The position numbers and the translations under genes were made by a program. Positions 46,181 to 54,360 of a DNA stretch of 64,000 bases are shown one piece after another. The DNA is taken from positions 1-64,000 of the forward strand of contig NZ_JBLXDO010000001.1 of assembly GCF_048263965.1 (NCBI RefSeq), read 5' to 3'. The notes beneath the pieces are model-generated. The model worked only from the letters and a program-made list of their open reading frames with translations. It had not been told where the DNA came from and did not search any database. Within the stretch, counting starts at the first letter, position 1. The number at the start of each line of letters is the position of its first letter. The DNA comes from Ferrimonas sp048263965 (GTDB taxonomy: Bacteria; Pseudomonadota; Gammaproteobacteria; Enterobacterales; Shewanellaceae).

Positions 46181-47466
46181 TGAAGCGTCTGGCCCTGTCG
46201 CTGATGCTGGTGGTGTTGGTGGCCATCGCCGGTCTCGGCTGGTCCATCAGTGAGCTGGCCTCGGTTTATTCCCAGGAGGCGAGTCAGCCCAATGCCGCTA
46301 CCCAGCTGGCGGCGGTGCAGCGCCTGGGGGAATCCCTGGCGCGGACCCTGGATGAGGAGCAGGAGTCTGCCTCGCTGATCCGCAGCTGGAACCGGCATAA
46401 TCCTGAGCAACTGGCCCTGTCTGATCTGCGCGCCTTTGTGCTCCCACCGAGTCTGAGGCCGGGCTTCCTCGCCGGTGAGCCCCTGGTGCTGGAATCCGAG
46501 GAGGGGATCTCCCTACACTACCACCTGCCTTTGACCCAGAGGGTGCTCAGCATCAGCACCGGCCTGCAGTTCCCCGAGCAGCAGAGCGGCATCAATCAGA
46601 TCTTTACCGTGATGTTCTACGCCGGGGTGGTGTTGATACTGCTGGTCTGGGTGTCTCCGCTGATCCGCAGCCTGATCAACCTCAGCCGGGTGGCCCAGGC
46701 GTTTGGCATGGGCCAGTTGGAGCAGCGGGTAAGCTCGGGCAGGGTTTCCTACATTCGGCCCATCGAGAACGAGTTCAACCATATGGCGGAGCGGATTCAG
46801 CAACTGCTTGAGGACAACAAGCTGCTGAGCCGGGCGGTGTCTCACGATCTGAAAACCCCTATCGCCAGGCTGAGATTTGGCATTGAAGCCCTAGAGGAGG
46901 TGCACAGCGAAGACCAGCGCCAGCGCTACCTGCAGAGGCTCTGCCGGGACCTGGATGCCATGGAGGAGTTGGTGGCGATCCTGCTGCAGTACGCCCGGCT
47001 GGATGAGGCCAACATCACCCCCAACTGGCAATCTCTGGACCTGACCGAACTGGTGGGCCGAGCCCTGGAGAATCAGCAGGGCGACGATAAGATTCTGATA
47101 CTCCATGCCCCCGATGGCCTGCCACGGGTGATGGCGGACCCCCAGTACCTGGGGATGCAGGTCAACAACCTGGTCAGCAATGCCCTGAGGTTTGGCCAAA
47201 GCCGGGTCGAGCTGTCCCTTAGGCAGGAAGGCGATCGGGTGTGGCTTCATGTGGAGGACGACGGCGAGGGGATCGATGAAAGCGAGGCGGAACAGGTGCT
47301 CAAGCCCTTTGTCCGCGGGCGCCAGAGCCGGGGCAACGCCGGCCATGGCATGGGTCTGGCCATTGTGGCCCGCATTGCCCAGTGGATGGATACCCGCTTG
47401 ACCGTCGGTCGTTCTAAAACCCTGGGAGGGGCAAAGTTCTCCCTGGGATTAAAGCAGGCGACCTAG
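46180..47466 (+). CDS. Sensor histidine kinase (A)
   Basis: This 428-residue inner-membrane kinase has an N-terminal helix (about 5-25), a short periplasmic sensor (about 26-145), a second helix (about 148-168), HAMP, a phospho-acceptor His in AVSHDLKTPIARL, and HATPase boxes (NNLVSNALRFG, VEDDGEGID, GHGMGLAIVARI). Partner of regulator A. It likely reports envelope conditions, given the MipA and DUF3019 genes upstream; the stimulus is unknown. Confidence 0.92.
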   Translation: MKRLALSLMLVVLVAIAGLGWSISELASVYSQEASQPNAATQLAAVQRLGESLARTLDEEQESASLIRSWNRHNPEQLALSDLRAFVLPPSLRPGFLAGEPLVLESEEGISLHYHLPLTQRVLSISTGLQFPEQQSGINQIFTVMFYAGVVLILLVWVSPLIRSLINLSRVAQAFGMGQLEQRVSSGRVSYIRPIENEFNHMAERIQQLLEDNKLLSRAVSHDLKTPIARLRFGIEALEEVHSEDQRQRYLQRLCRDLDAMEELVAILLQYARLDEANITPNWQSLDLTELVGRALENQQGDDKILILHAPDGLPRVMADPQYLGMQVNNLVSNALRFGQSRVELSLRQEGDRVWLHVEDDGEGIDESEAEQVLKPFVRGRQSRGNAGHGMGLAIVARIAQWMDTRLTVGRSKTLGGAKFSLGLKQAT

Positions 47467-47545
47467 TTTTGGGTACAATGTCGACACGTAGAGGCCTTAG
47501 TGGCTGGGTGCTGGCGCAAAAATACTCAGCAAAGGTCAACACGCC

Positions 47546-48517
47546 CTAAAAGGGTTGAGGCTTGAGGTAGTGGCGAATCTCGTCGTGGCTCATCAGGTGA
47601 ATGCCATCGAAGGGCGCCACCTCCAGGGTGTAGAAGTAGAACTCCGGGCCCAGCTCTGGCCCCAGCATCTCCCGGACAAAGGTCAGCTGGGCATCGTGGG
47701 CCGGATGGCTCTTCGGCAGTTCGTCGGCGCCTTTCTCCTCTTCGCAGCACCAGGAGTGCACCCCTAGCTTGCCACCTGGATGGTAGACCCTTTTGGCGCC
47801 CGCCAGGAAGAGATCCACGCCACCGGAGTAGGCTTCACCGTCTGAGGGCATTACCGTGGTGAGCCCAGCCTGGCGGACAAGTCGGCCGCTGTGAAGGTTG
47901 ATGCCGTCGAACAGGGAGCCAGGCACTTCCTGGAACACCAGCTCGGTAACCTCTGGGAGGGTCTGAACCAGGGTTCGCAGCTGCAGGTAGGCGTTGGTGC
48001 CCAAATCGCCTTTGAGCACGGCCCGGTGTCCCACCACATTCAGGCTGCTGCTGCCCGCCTCAAACACAGAGTCATTGAATATCAGCAGCGCCTGCTGGCG
48101 TGCGCCGCTCTGTTCATCTTCGAGGAGGCTCCTGAATACTGAGTTGTCCCCCTCTGTGGTCAGCTGCGCTTGTTCATCGACCAGGACTCTGCCCGGCGCC
48201 TCCATCATGACATCCTGATCGTCCGGATTGCCCAGCAGGATCACCAGCTCCCGTTCGCCATCGGGCTCTTCACCCAGTTCGGCGACGATAACGCCCTGAT
48301 CGAAGCTCAGATAGACCCTTTGCTCCTCCATGTCCATATCCAGAAACCGTAAGGGGTATCGCTGACCATCAAGCTCCAGCCGTGCTTGCCGTTGTTGTTT
48401 TTGGAATTGGTTCAGATAATCAGGGAGGTTCTCCGGTGCCAGCCTACCGTTGTCGACAAAGTCGTTGGCGTGAACAGAAGCTGAAAGCAAGGCCAGAACG
48501 GCCAGGGGTCTAAGCAC
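47546..48517 (-). CDS. Secreted ClpP/crotonase-like protein (COG3904-like)
   Basis: This is a 323-residue protein starting at GTG 48517, with AAGGAG eight bases upstream and a signal peptide (LRPLAVLALLSASVHA). The C-terminal half follows the ClpP/crotonase pattern: NLHSGRLVRQAGLTTVMPS, then YSGGVDLFLAGAKRV (candidate Ser) and GKLGVHSW (candidate His). This resembles periplasmic COG3904 proteins, possibly serine proteases; catalysis is unproven. The start overlaps the end of kinase B, implying an operon. A longer in-frame extension upstream is inside the kinase gene and is rejected. Confidence 0.65.
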   Translation of the reverse strand: MLRPLAVLALLSASVHANDFVDNGRLAPENLPDYLNQFQKQQRQARLELDGQRYPLRFLDMDMEEQRVYLSFDQGVIVAELGEEPDGERELVILLGNPDDQDVMMEAPGRVLVDEQAQLTTEGDNSVFRSLLEDEQSGARQQALLIFNDSVFEAGSSSLNVVGHRAVLKGDLGTNAYLQLRTLVQTLPEVTELVFQEVPGSLFDGINLHSGRLVRQAGLTTVMPSDGEAYSGGVDLFLAGAKRVYHPGGKLGVHSWCCEEEKGADELPKSHPAHDAQLTFVREMLGPELGPEFYFYTLEVAPFDGIHLMSHDEIRHYLKPQPF

Positions 48518-49940
48518 CGATTTGCTCCTTAAAAACGATGGTGAACCTGGCACCGCCCAGCTCGCTGTCGCTGACGGACAGCTGAGCCCCCAGTCTGTGG
48601 GCGGCGGCCTGGGCGATGGCCAGGCCAAGACCGAGTCCACCTGTTGCCTGGGTGCGGCTGCTGTCCAGGCGGGAGAAGGGGATGAAGATGAGTTCGCGAT
48701 CTGTTTCCGGGATCCCTTCGCCATCCTCTTCCACATGGATCTGGGTGCCCTGATCCGTTGCCTCGGCGCTGAGGCGTACCTGACTGTGGCCATAGCGCTG
48801 GGCGTTGCTCATCAGGTTATCCAGCAGCAGCCGGAAACAGGTGGGGTTTACTCCCAGGGCGGGGAGGTTGGGGATATAGGCCCGTACCGGCAGTGTGCCG
48901 GTCTGCTGGAACCACTTCAGTCGCTGATCCAGAATCTCCGCCAGGTTCACATTGGGCTGCTTAGTGCAGGTGCCCTTGTCCGGGGAGTTCAGCCTGAACA
49001 GGGTCAGTACCTGATGGGTCAGCTGATCCATGTCCTCGATGTAGTTGTCGATGTCGTCCAGCAGCTCCACCTGCGCAGGCTTGTCGCACTGCTTGCGCAG
49101 CAGGCCGTTGGCCAGTTGGATCCGGCTAAGGGGGGTGCGCAGCTCATGGGGCACCGCCTGGGCCAGCACCCGGCTCTCCTCGACGGAGCGGGAGATGGCA
49201 TCGGCCATCTTGTTGAAGCCGCTGCTCAGCTGGCGAACCGGTTCGGAGCGGGGCACATCGGCCCGGGCGCCCAGCTGCCCCTGACCAAATTTGGCCTGGG
49301 TGGCGCTGAGCCTTTGTATTTGGCGCTGCAGCTGGCGGGCGGGAAGGTAGATCACCGCGCCGAAGGCGGCCAGCATCAGGCCAAACAGCAGTAGGGTGCT
49401 GGCGACGTCGGGATCCTCTTCGACTATGGTTAGCAGGCCCTCATCCAGATCGCGGAACTCGGAGTCGTACAGCAGTTGTGAGCTGGCGGCTTCCGGATCT
49501 TCCTCCAGGATGCCCCTGAGGTCCTCTTCGAAGACGGCAAAATCCTTGTCGTACATCACCAGCACTCCCCCCTGCTCAGGCATAGGGAAGGTGGCGAGAT
49601 AGCGAAACTCCTCCAGCTGGTAGACCTCACTGTCGTCGAAGCTGGCCATCAGTTTGCAGTCTTCGCAGGCCGGGGTATCCAGGCCCTCCAACCACTTGGT
49701 GTCCCAGGGAGACATGCTTAGATCGATGGCGCTGATGTACGCCTCGGCGGAGATCGACTGCATCTGCCAACTTTTACGGAAGAAGGTGACCATGGCGAAG
49801 GTGTCGGCATAGAAGTCCTGGACCTCGGTTTCCTCATACCAGGAGTCGCTGAAGCTGGAGGTCAGGAAAACGCTGCCCACCAGGGCCAGCACCATGCCCA
49901 CATAGATGCGGGTGAACAGCGGGGGGATGAGTTTATTCAT
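48510..49940 (-). CDS. Sensor histidine kinase (B) with periplasmic CxxC
   Basis: This 476-residue kinase has a first helix at about 8-28, a periplasmic domain of about 150 residues with a CxxC pair (Cys92 and Cys95 in ACEDCK), a second helix around 190-208, HAMP, His in AVPHELRTPLSR, and HATPase boxes (DNLMSNAQRYG, VEEDGEGIP, GLGLGLAIA). Start ATG 49940 overlaps the upstream regulator by eight bases. The stimulus may be redox or metal related because of the CxxC. Confidence 0.9.
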   Translation of the reverse strand: MNKLIPPLFTRIYVGMVLALVGSVFLTSSFSDSWYEETEVQDFYADTFAMVTFFRKSWQMQSISAEAYISAIDLSMSPWDTKWLEGLDTPACEDCKLMASFDDSEVYQLEEFRYLATFPMPEQGGVLVMYDKDFAVFEEDLRGILEEDPEAASSQLLYDSEFRDLDEGLLTIVEEDPDVASTLLLFGLMLAAFGAVIYLPARQLQRQIQRLSATQAKFGQGQLGARADVPRSEPVRQLSSGFNKMADAISRSVEESRVLAQAVPHELRTPLSRIQLANGLLRKQCDKPAQVELLDDIDNYIEDMDQLTHQVLTLFRLNSPDKGTCTKQPNVNLAEILDQRLKWFQQTGTLPVRAYIPNLPALGVNPTCFRLLLDNLMSNAQRYGHSQVRLSAEATDQGTQIHVEEDGEGIPETDRELIFIPFSRLDSSRTQATGGLGLGLAIAQAAAHRLGAQLSVSDSELGGARFTIVFKEQIGA

Positions 49941-50634
49941 TGACCAGCATGTAGCCACGGTTGCGGACGGTGAGGATCAGCCGGTAGGGGGCCTTGGCAT
50001 CCCCTAACTTTTTCCTCAGGCCTGAGATGCGCATGTCCACAGAGCGGTCATAACCATCGTAATCGATGCCTCGCAGCGCGCGGCAGCACTCCTCGCGGGT
50101 GACCACCTGGCCGGCGCTCTCGGCGAGCAGCAACAGCATCTTGTACTCGGACTCGGCCAGGTCCACCTCCTGGTGATTGAGGCTGACCTTCTGGCGGCGA
50201 CGGTTGACGGTGATGGGGCCGACCTCCAGGCACTCCTGGCCTTGGGGTTGCCAGCGTCGCAGCAGCGCCTCGATGCGGGCGGTCAGCAGGTGGGGCTTGA
50301 CCGGCTTGGTCAGATAGTCGTCGGCGCCGATCTTCAGCAGGCTGATCTCGCTGAACTCATCGTCACAGGCGGTCAGCACCATGATGGGCCGCTGGAAGAA
50401 CTCCCTGGCGGCCCGGCAGACGTCGATGCCGCTCATCCCCGGTAGCATCAGGTCCAGCACCATCAGGTCTGGCTGAAACTCGCGGATGGCGGTCAGAGCC
50501 TCGTCACCCCTGTCTACGACCCGGGTTTCATACTGCTCAGCTTGCAGGTACATGGCGGTGAGTCGGGCGATTTCAGCATCGTCCTCGACGATCAAAATTT
50601 TGGCTTTGGCCACCTTGGTCCACTCAGTCGACAA
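49933..50634 (-). CDS. OmpR-family response regulator (B)
   Basis: This 233-residue regulator has a receiver (Asp in MVLDLMLPGM, YLTKPVKPHL) and a winged helix (GIDYDGYDRSVDMRISGLRKKL). It is a paralogue of regulator A with the same domain order. The start is uncertain: TTG 50634 has GGAGA very close to it; GTG 50613 gives VAKAKILIVEDD. First gene of a regulator-kinase-ClpP-like operon. Confidence 0.9.
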   Translation of the reverse strand: MSTEWTKVAKAKILIVEDDAEIARLTAMYLQAEQYETRVVDRGDEALTAIREFQPDLMVLDLMLPGMSGIDVCRAAREFFQRPIMVLTACDDEFSEISLLKIGADDYLTKPVKPHLLTARIEALLRRWQPQGQECLEVGPITVNRRRQKVSLNHQEVDLAESEYKMLLLLAESAGQVVTREECCRALRGIDYDGYDRSVDMRISGLRKKLGDAKAPYRLILTVRNRGYMLVNE

Positions 50635-50794
50635 TTCTCCAGAGCCTAAGTGTACCCAGAGGGGCGACGATACCCCAGTGATCTTACATCGCCTTACAGC
50701 GATATGTGTCAGTTGCAGGGAGAGAGACGGTGTTCACCGGAGGGGGGGCACTGGGTTTGGCCGGACACAGGGCCCGGCTTCCTTTATTCGGCCG

Positions 50795-51772
50795 CTACCC
50801 CTCGGGTTGACAGACCTCATCGTTGAGCACCGCCTTCAGGGTGAGAACAAGCAGCAGCAGGATCACGCCGGTCACCAGAGCCAGCAGGGCGTAGGCCAGG
50901 TAGCCGAAAACCGCATTGCCTGTGGCGGTATACATCACCTGAGAGGCGACCGATGCGGCAGCCAGGGGGAAGGAGTAGGCCCACCAGCTGATATAGAAGC
51001 GGATCTTGGAGAAGCGGGGGAACTGAGTCACCAGCAGCAGCACCAGGAACATGGCTACGTTAAACAGTATTTGTCCCATGGGGTCCAGGCCACCGGTGAG
51101 CTTGGTGTAGGAGACAAAGCCCACCGCTGGCGGGGCAATGAAGATAAACAGGGTGGGCAGCAGCTTCTCTGGCAGAGGGTCGTGGAAGATCACCCGGTTG
51201 AGGATCAGCGCCTTGAGGATAAGCCAGAACAGAATGCCGATGGAGAAGAAAAACCAGCTGATCTCCATGAAGCCGTGTTCAACACCGGCGATGGGCACGA
51301 TGACGTTGCCGACGATGGGAATAAACCAGGCCGGTGTGCTGTGAGCAATCTGGAACTTGGGGTGGTGGATCCATTGGGTTAGCACATAGAGGGTGAACAG
51401 CAGGTGCAGGACGGCACCACTGGCCCACAGCAGCAGAGACAGGGGCCTGGAGACCGGCAGCAGCGCGGCACTGAGCAGCAGCAGGCTGATGGAGATGGTA
51501 GGAAAGAAGCTGAGTTTCACCGGGTGCTCTAGCTCTGCCCGTACCGCCTGGCGCTGGGTAAACAGTTTCATCACGTAACTGCCGGAGACAACGGTAAACA
51601 GACATAGGGTCAGCCCAAGAAGCATCTGGCCCACCCAATTAGGGGCTCCCAGTACATGATGGGCTTTCTCCCAGGCCAGGGTCAGGCCACTCATCCCCAT
51701 GATCATGGCGAAGAAGGAGATGGGAAAGTAGGCCAGCTTGGAAGAGTGGCTCAACTGTACTTGTTGATTCAT
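50795..51772 (-). CDS. SLAC1/TehA-type anion channel
   Basis: This 325-residue inner-membrane protein has about ten hydrophobic helices. FPISFFAMIMGMSGLTLAWEK at the N-terminus and PAWFIPIVGNVIVPIAG match the TDT/SLAC1 family, which carries dicarboxylates, sulphite, chloride or other anions. The specificity cannot be read. It lies downstream of the octaheme cytochrome on the same strand but behind a terminator, so it is probably separately transcribed. Confidence 0.85.
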   Translation of the reverse strand: MNQQVQLSHSSKLAYFPISFFAMIMGMSGLTLAWEKAHHVLGAPNWVGQMLLGLTLCLFTVVSGSYVMKLFTQRQAVRAELEHPVKLSFFPTISISLLLLSAALLPVSRPLSLLLWASGAVLHLLFTLYVLTQWIHHPKFQIAHSTPAWFIPIVGNVIVPIAGVEHGFMEISWFFFSIGILFWLILKALILNRVIFHDPLPEKLLPTLFIFIAPPAVGFVSYTKLTGGLDPMGQILFNVAMFLVLLLVTQFPRFSKIRFYISWWAYSFPLAAASVASQVMYTATGNAVFGYLAYALLALVTGVILLLLVLTLKAVLNDEVCQPEG

Positions 51773-51885
51773 CCGGACATCCTTGAATTAGATTATTCTA
51801 ATATATTAGGGTTTCGTTGTAGAAAATTCCAGCGCAATGAGTGGCACCGGGATCACAAAGCTGGTTTCTGGAGAGACTAAAAACG

Positions 51886-51910
51886 AAAAAAGCCGCCCCA
51901 AGGGGGCGGC
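51886..51910 (-). terminator. Terminator of the octaheme cytochrome gene
   Basis: GCCGCCCC (51892-51899) pairs with GGGGCGGC (51903-51910); six T follow on the minus strand. The AT-rich 51773-51885 beyond it should carry the channel promoter. Confidence 0.85.
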
Positions 51911-51962
51911 CAGGTTTCCGACAGTAATGATGAGTTGTGTTCGGTCGGAAAAGTCAGCAGGG

Positions 51963-53561
51963 TTACTTGTGGATCTTACCTCCATAGTTGTCCTGCAGGC
52001 TCTGCAGCTTGCTGCCTTCGGCGTGACACTCACCGCAGGCCCAGGCCTCTTTCAGGAAGGGGTTCATCTTGCTGTCTTCGCTGATCTGAGGCTTCTCATT
52101 GAACAGGTCGATGGTCACTACGTGGGTCATCTCGTCACCGAAGGTCACGCCGCCATTGGTGGTGGTGGTGGTGGCATTCTTGACGGTTTCCGGCATATGA
52201 CAGCTGGTGCAGTCGAAGTTGGCGTGCAGGCTGACCGTGCCATCGTTGAACTCCTTGTTGGCGTGACAGTCGGTGCAAGCCTTTACCGCGCCATTGTGCT
52301 CAGCCTGGTCCTGGTTAACGGTGGACTTGTGTGGGTTGTGACAGCTGACGCAATCCAGACCCGCCAGGTAGTGAGGGTTGGTGGCTTCACCGGTTTCAGG
52401 ATCGATGCCGAGGAACTCATCGTAGGTCTGGTGGTGCTTGGTCAGGCCTCCGGAGGCGTCGATGCGGCCGGCGGTTTCTGGCAGATCGCTGTCAGGGAAG
52501 GCGGTGTGGAACTTATTGACGTAGCCATTGCTGTGGTTACGGTCGCCGTCCCGGGTGTGACACTCACCGCAGTGTACGGGGGCACCAAAGCCCATGGTGT
52601 CGCTTTGCAGCAGTTCGGAGCTGCGTGGCTTGGCAATCTTGGTGATGTTCTCTGCAGAGGGTGCCTTGACGTGCTCGGAGCCAGCGCCGTGGCAGGCCTC
52701 ACACTGCACCGCGGCCAGGGCAAAGGTGCCGCCCATGCCGGCCAGGTCATCCTGGCGATGGGGGTTCAGGGTTTCATCAAAGGGCTTCCAGCCGGTGTTG
52801 TGGCAGTTACCGCACTTGTACACCAGATCATCGTATTTCTCTGCATTCTTGTAGTCGCTGAGCTGCTGGTCGCCGGAGCCATACAGGTTGTACTGCACGT
52901 CGGCGCCGGTGACGATATGACCGTTCTTGTCGAAGAAGCGGATCTTCTTCCAGTAGCCGCCGGTGGTGTAGGTGACTCCCTCATAGGATTCGGGCACGCC
53001 AAGGGTGTTGCGGGCGGTTGCGCCATCCTGAACCGCTTCCAATGCACCGGTCACATCGGTGTAGGGGAAGGTCGGCATCTCACCGTCGATCTTGGAGATC
53101 TTGAAGTTATGCCCATGCTTCTGATGGCTCTCGAATTTACCGCTGTGGCAGGTGCCACAAGTTTCAGAGCCCACATAGGTCAGCTCAATCACCTCTTCGG
53201 TTACGGTGACCAGGATCTTGGCGGCGGTTTCATCTGTTCCGTCGCTGACCTTGTAATCGATGACATCGTCACCCACGTAACCGGCGGGGTCGTATTGGAT
53301 CTGGCCATCTTTCACCTCGGCGTTGCCGTGGGTGGCGATGGCGGAGCTCAGTGTCAGGGTGTCACCATCAGCGTCGCTGGCGGAGGCCAGGGCATCGATC
53401 ATGATGGCAGTGGCGCTGGTGGTGGCGGCATCCAGATCCACTGCGACTGGTGGCGTATTTGGGTCCGGAAGGACGGTATCGTTGTTGTTGTCGTCGCTGC
53501 CGCAAGCGGTCAGCAGAGTGGCGGCAATTAGGGATGCCAATAGTTTGGTGTGGGTTTTCAT
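51963..53561 (-). CDS. Octaheme c-type cytochrome lipoprotein
   Basis: This is a 532-residue protein with lipobox LTAC (Cys20), so lipid-anchored at the outer membrane or periplasmic face. Eight CxxCH haem sites are visible: CGTCH, CGNCH, CEACH, CGECH, CVSCH, CTDCH, CTSCH and CGECH. Before the first, about residues 30-145 form an Ig/cadherin-like domain (SDADGDTLTLSS, GDDVIDYKVSDGTDE). It is a candidate electron carrier or terminal reductase of anaerobic or metal respiration; the substrate is unknown. Of three adjacent ATGs I choose 53561, seven bases after AGGAG. It follows a dedicated-looking two-component pair. Confidence 0.9.
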   Translation of the reverse strand: MKTHTKLLASLIAATLLTACGSDDNNNDTVLPDPNTPPVAVDLDAATTSATAIMIDALASASDADGDTLTLSSAIATHGNAEVKDGQIQYDPAGYVGDDVIDYKVSDGTDETAAKILVTVTEEVIELTYVGSETCGTCHSGKFESHQKHGHNFKISKIDGEMPTFPYTDVTGALEAVQDGATARNTLGVPESYEGVTYTTGGYWKKIRFFDKNGHIVTGADVQYNLYGSGDQQLSDYKNAEKYDDLVYKCGNCHNTGWKPFDETLNPHRQDDLAGMGGTFALAAVQCEACHGAGSEHVKAPSAENITKIAKPRSSELLQSDTMGFGAPVHCGECHTRDGDRNHSNGYVNKFHTAFPDSDLPETAGRIDASGGLTKHHQTYDEFLGIDPETGEATNPHYLAGLDCVSCHNPHKSTVNQDQAEHNGAVKACTDCHANKEFNDGTVSLHANFDCTSCHMPETVKNATTTTTNGGVTFGDEMTHVVTIDLFNEKPQISEDSKMNPFLKEAWACGECHAEGSKLQSLQDNYGGKIHK

Positions 53562-53663
53562 CATCATTCTCCTGCAGTGGTATTCCACTGTCTGTTTCCC
53601 AACTGCAGTATCGAATTTGATGAAAATGTCATCCAGATTAGGGAAGTTGACACAACGTTACCC

Positions 53664-53685
53664 TCTGATAAGAGAACTTATCAGA
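53664..53685. promoter_or_regulatory. Perfect inverted repeat upstream of the octaheme cytochrome
   Basis: TCTGATAAG-AGAA-CTTATCAGA, nine perfect base pairs per arm, lies about 105 bases before the cytochrome start and just after the response-regulator stop. There is no T-run, so an operator is more likely than a terminator. The neighbouring receiver-ArsR regulator is the obvious candidate to bind it. Confidence 0.5.
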
Positions 53686-53706
53686 TTGGGGGGCAACCCC
53701 ATGATT

Positions 53707-54360
53707 TTAATGATTTACTTGGTCGGAAGAGGAGCTGAGTAGGGCCACCATTTGTTGCCCTTGTGTTGTCAGAAAATAGACCTTGCTCGCATTTTGCTCG
53801 ACCAGGCCGCTTTGCCTGAGTTGGCGAAGGTGGAAGTTGAACTGGGTGTGGTTCTCTACCCCAGCCAGGCGGCAGAGATCCATAAAGCGAAGTTTCTTAT
53901 GTCGGGCAAGCTGTTGCAGCACCGCCCGGCGCATGGGATTGGAGAGGGCGGAGAACACCTTGTTGGCGTCTTCATCCTCTAAAGCCATCGCAGGTTGCTT
54001 CTGGGCCTGAACACGTCGCAGGGTGGTGATCAGGGTGGCCAGGTTGAAGGGCTTGGTAATGAAGTCGTCGGCCCCCTTCTTCATGGCGTCCACTGCGGTG
54101 TCTACGGTGGCAAAGGCGGTGGTGATCACCACGCTGATGCCCGGTTGCAACCGCTTGAGGGCGGCGATCGCCTCGACGCCGGTCATGCCGGGCATCACCA
54201 GGTCAAACAGGGCGATATCGAACTTGCGCTGCTCGGCCAGATCCAGCGCCTGCTCGGCACTGTGGCAGGCGTAGACGTCACACCCCTCAGACTGCAGGAC
54301 CTCGGTGATGGTGTCGTTGAGTTCCAGGTCATCCTCGGCAAGCAATACGGTCAGGGTCAC
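53707..54360 (-). CDS. Response regulator with ArsR-like winged-helix output
   Basis: This 217-residue protein has an NtrC-type receiver (about 1-118; Asp in ALFDLVMPGMTG, ATVDTAVDAMKKGADDFITKPF) joined to an ArsR-like winged helix (about 135-212; FSALSNPMRRAVLQQLARHK, HTQFNFHLRQLRQSGLVE). This output pairing is rare compared with OmpR, NarL or Fis-type outputs. GTG 54360 overlaps the kinase stop by four bases. It probably controls the octaheme cytochrome just downstream. Confidence 0.9.
   Translation of the reverse strand: MTLTVLLAEDDLELNDTITEVLQSEGCDVYACHSAEQALDLAEQRKFDIALFDLVMPGMTGVEAIAALKRLQPGISVVITTAFATVDTAVDAMKKGADDFITKPFNLATLITTLRRVQAQKQPAMALEDEDANKVFSALSNPMRRAVLQQLARHKKLRFMDLCRLAGVENHTQFNFHLRQLRQSGLVEQNASKVYFLTTQGQQMVALLSSSSDQVNH

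Noticed and set aside
48518..48793. N-terminal extension of the ClpP-like protein
   Set aside because: It is another frame of the kinase B gene; GTG 48517 has AAGGAG and gives a signal peptide.
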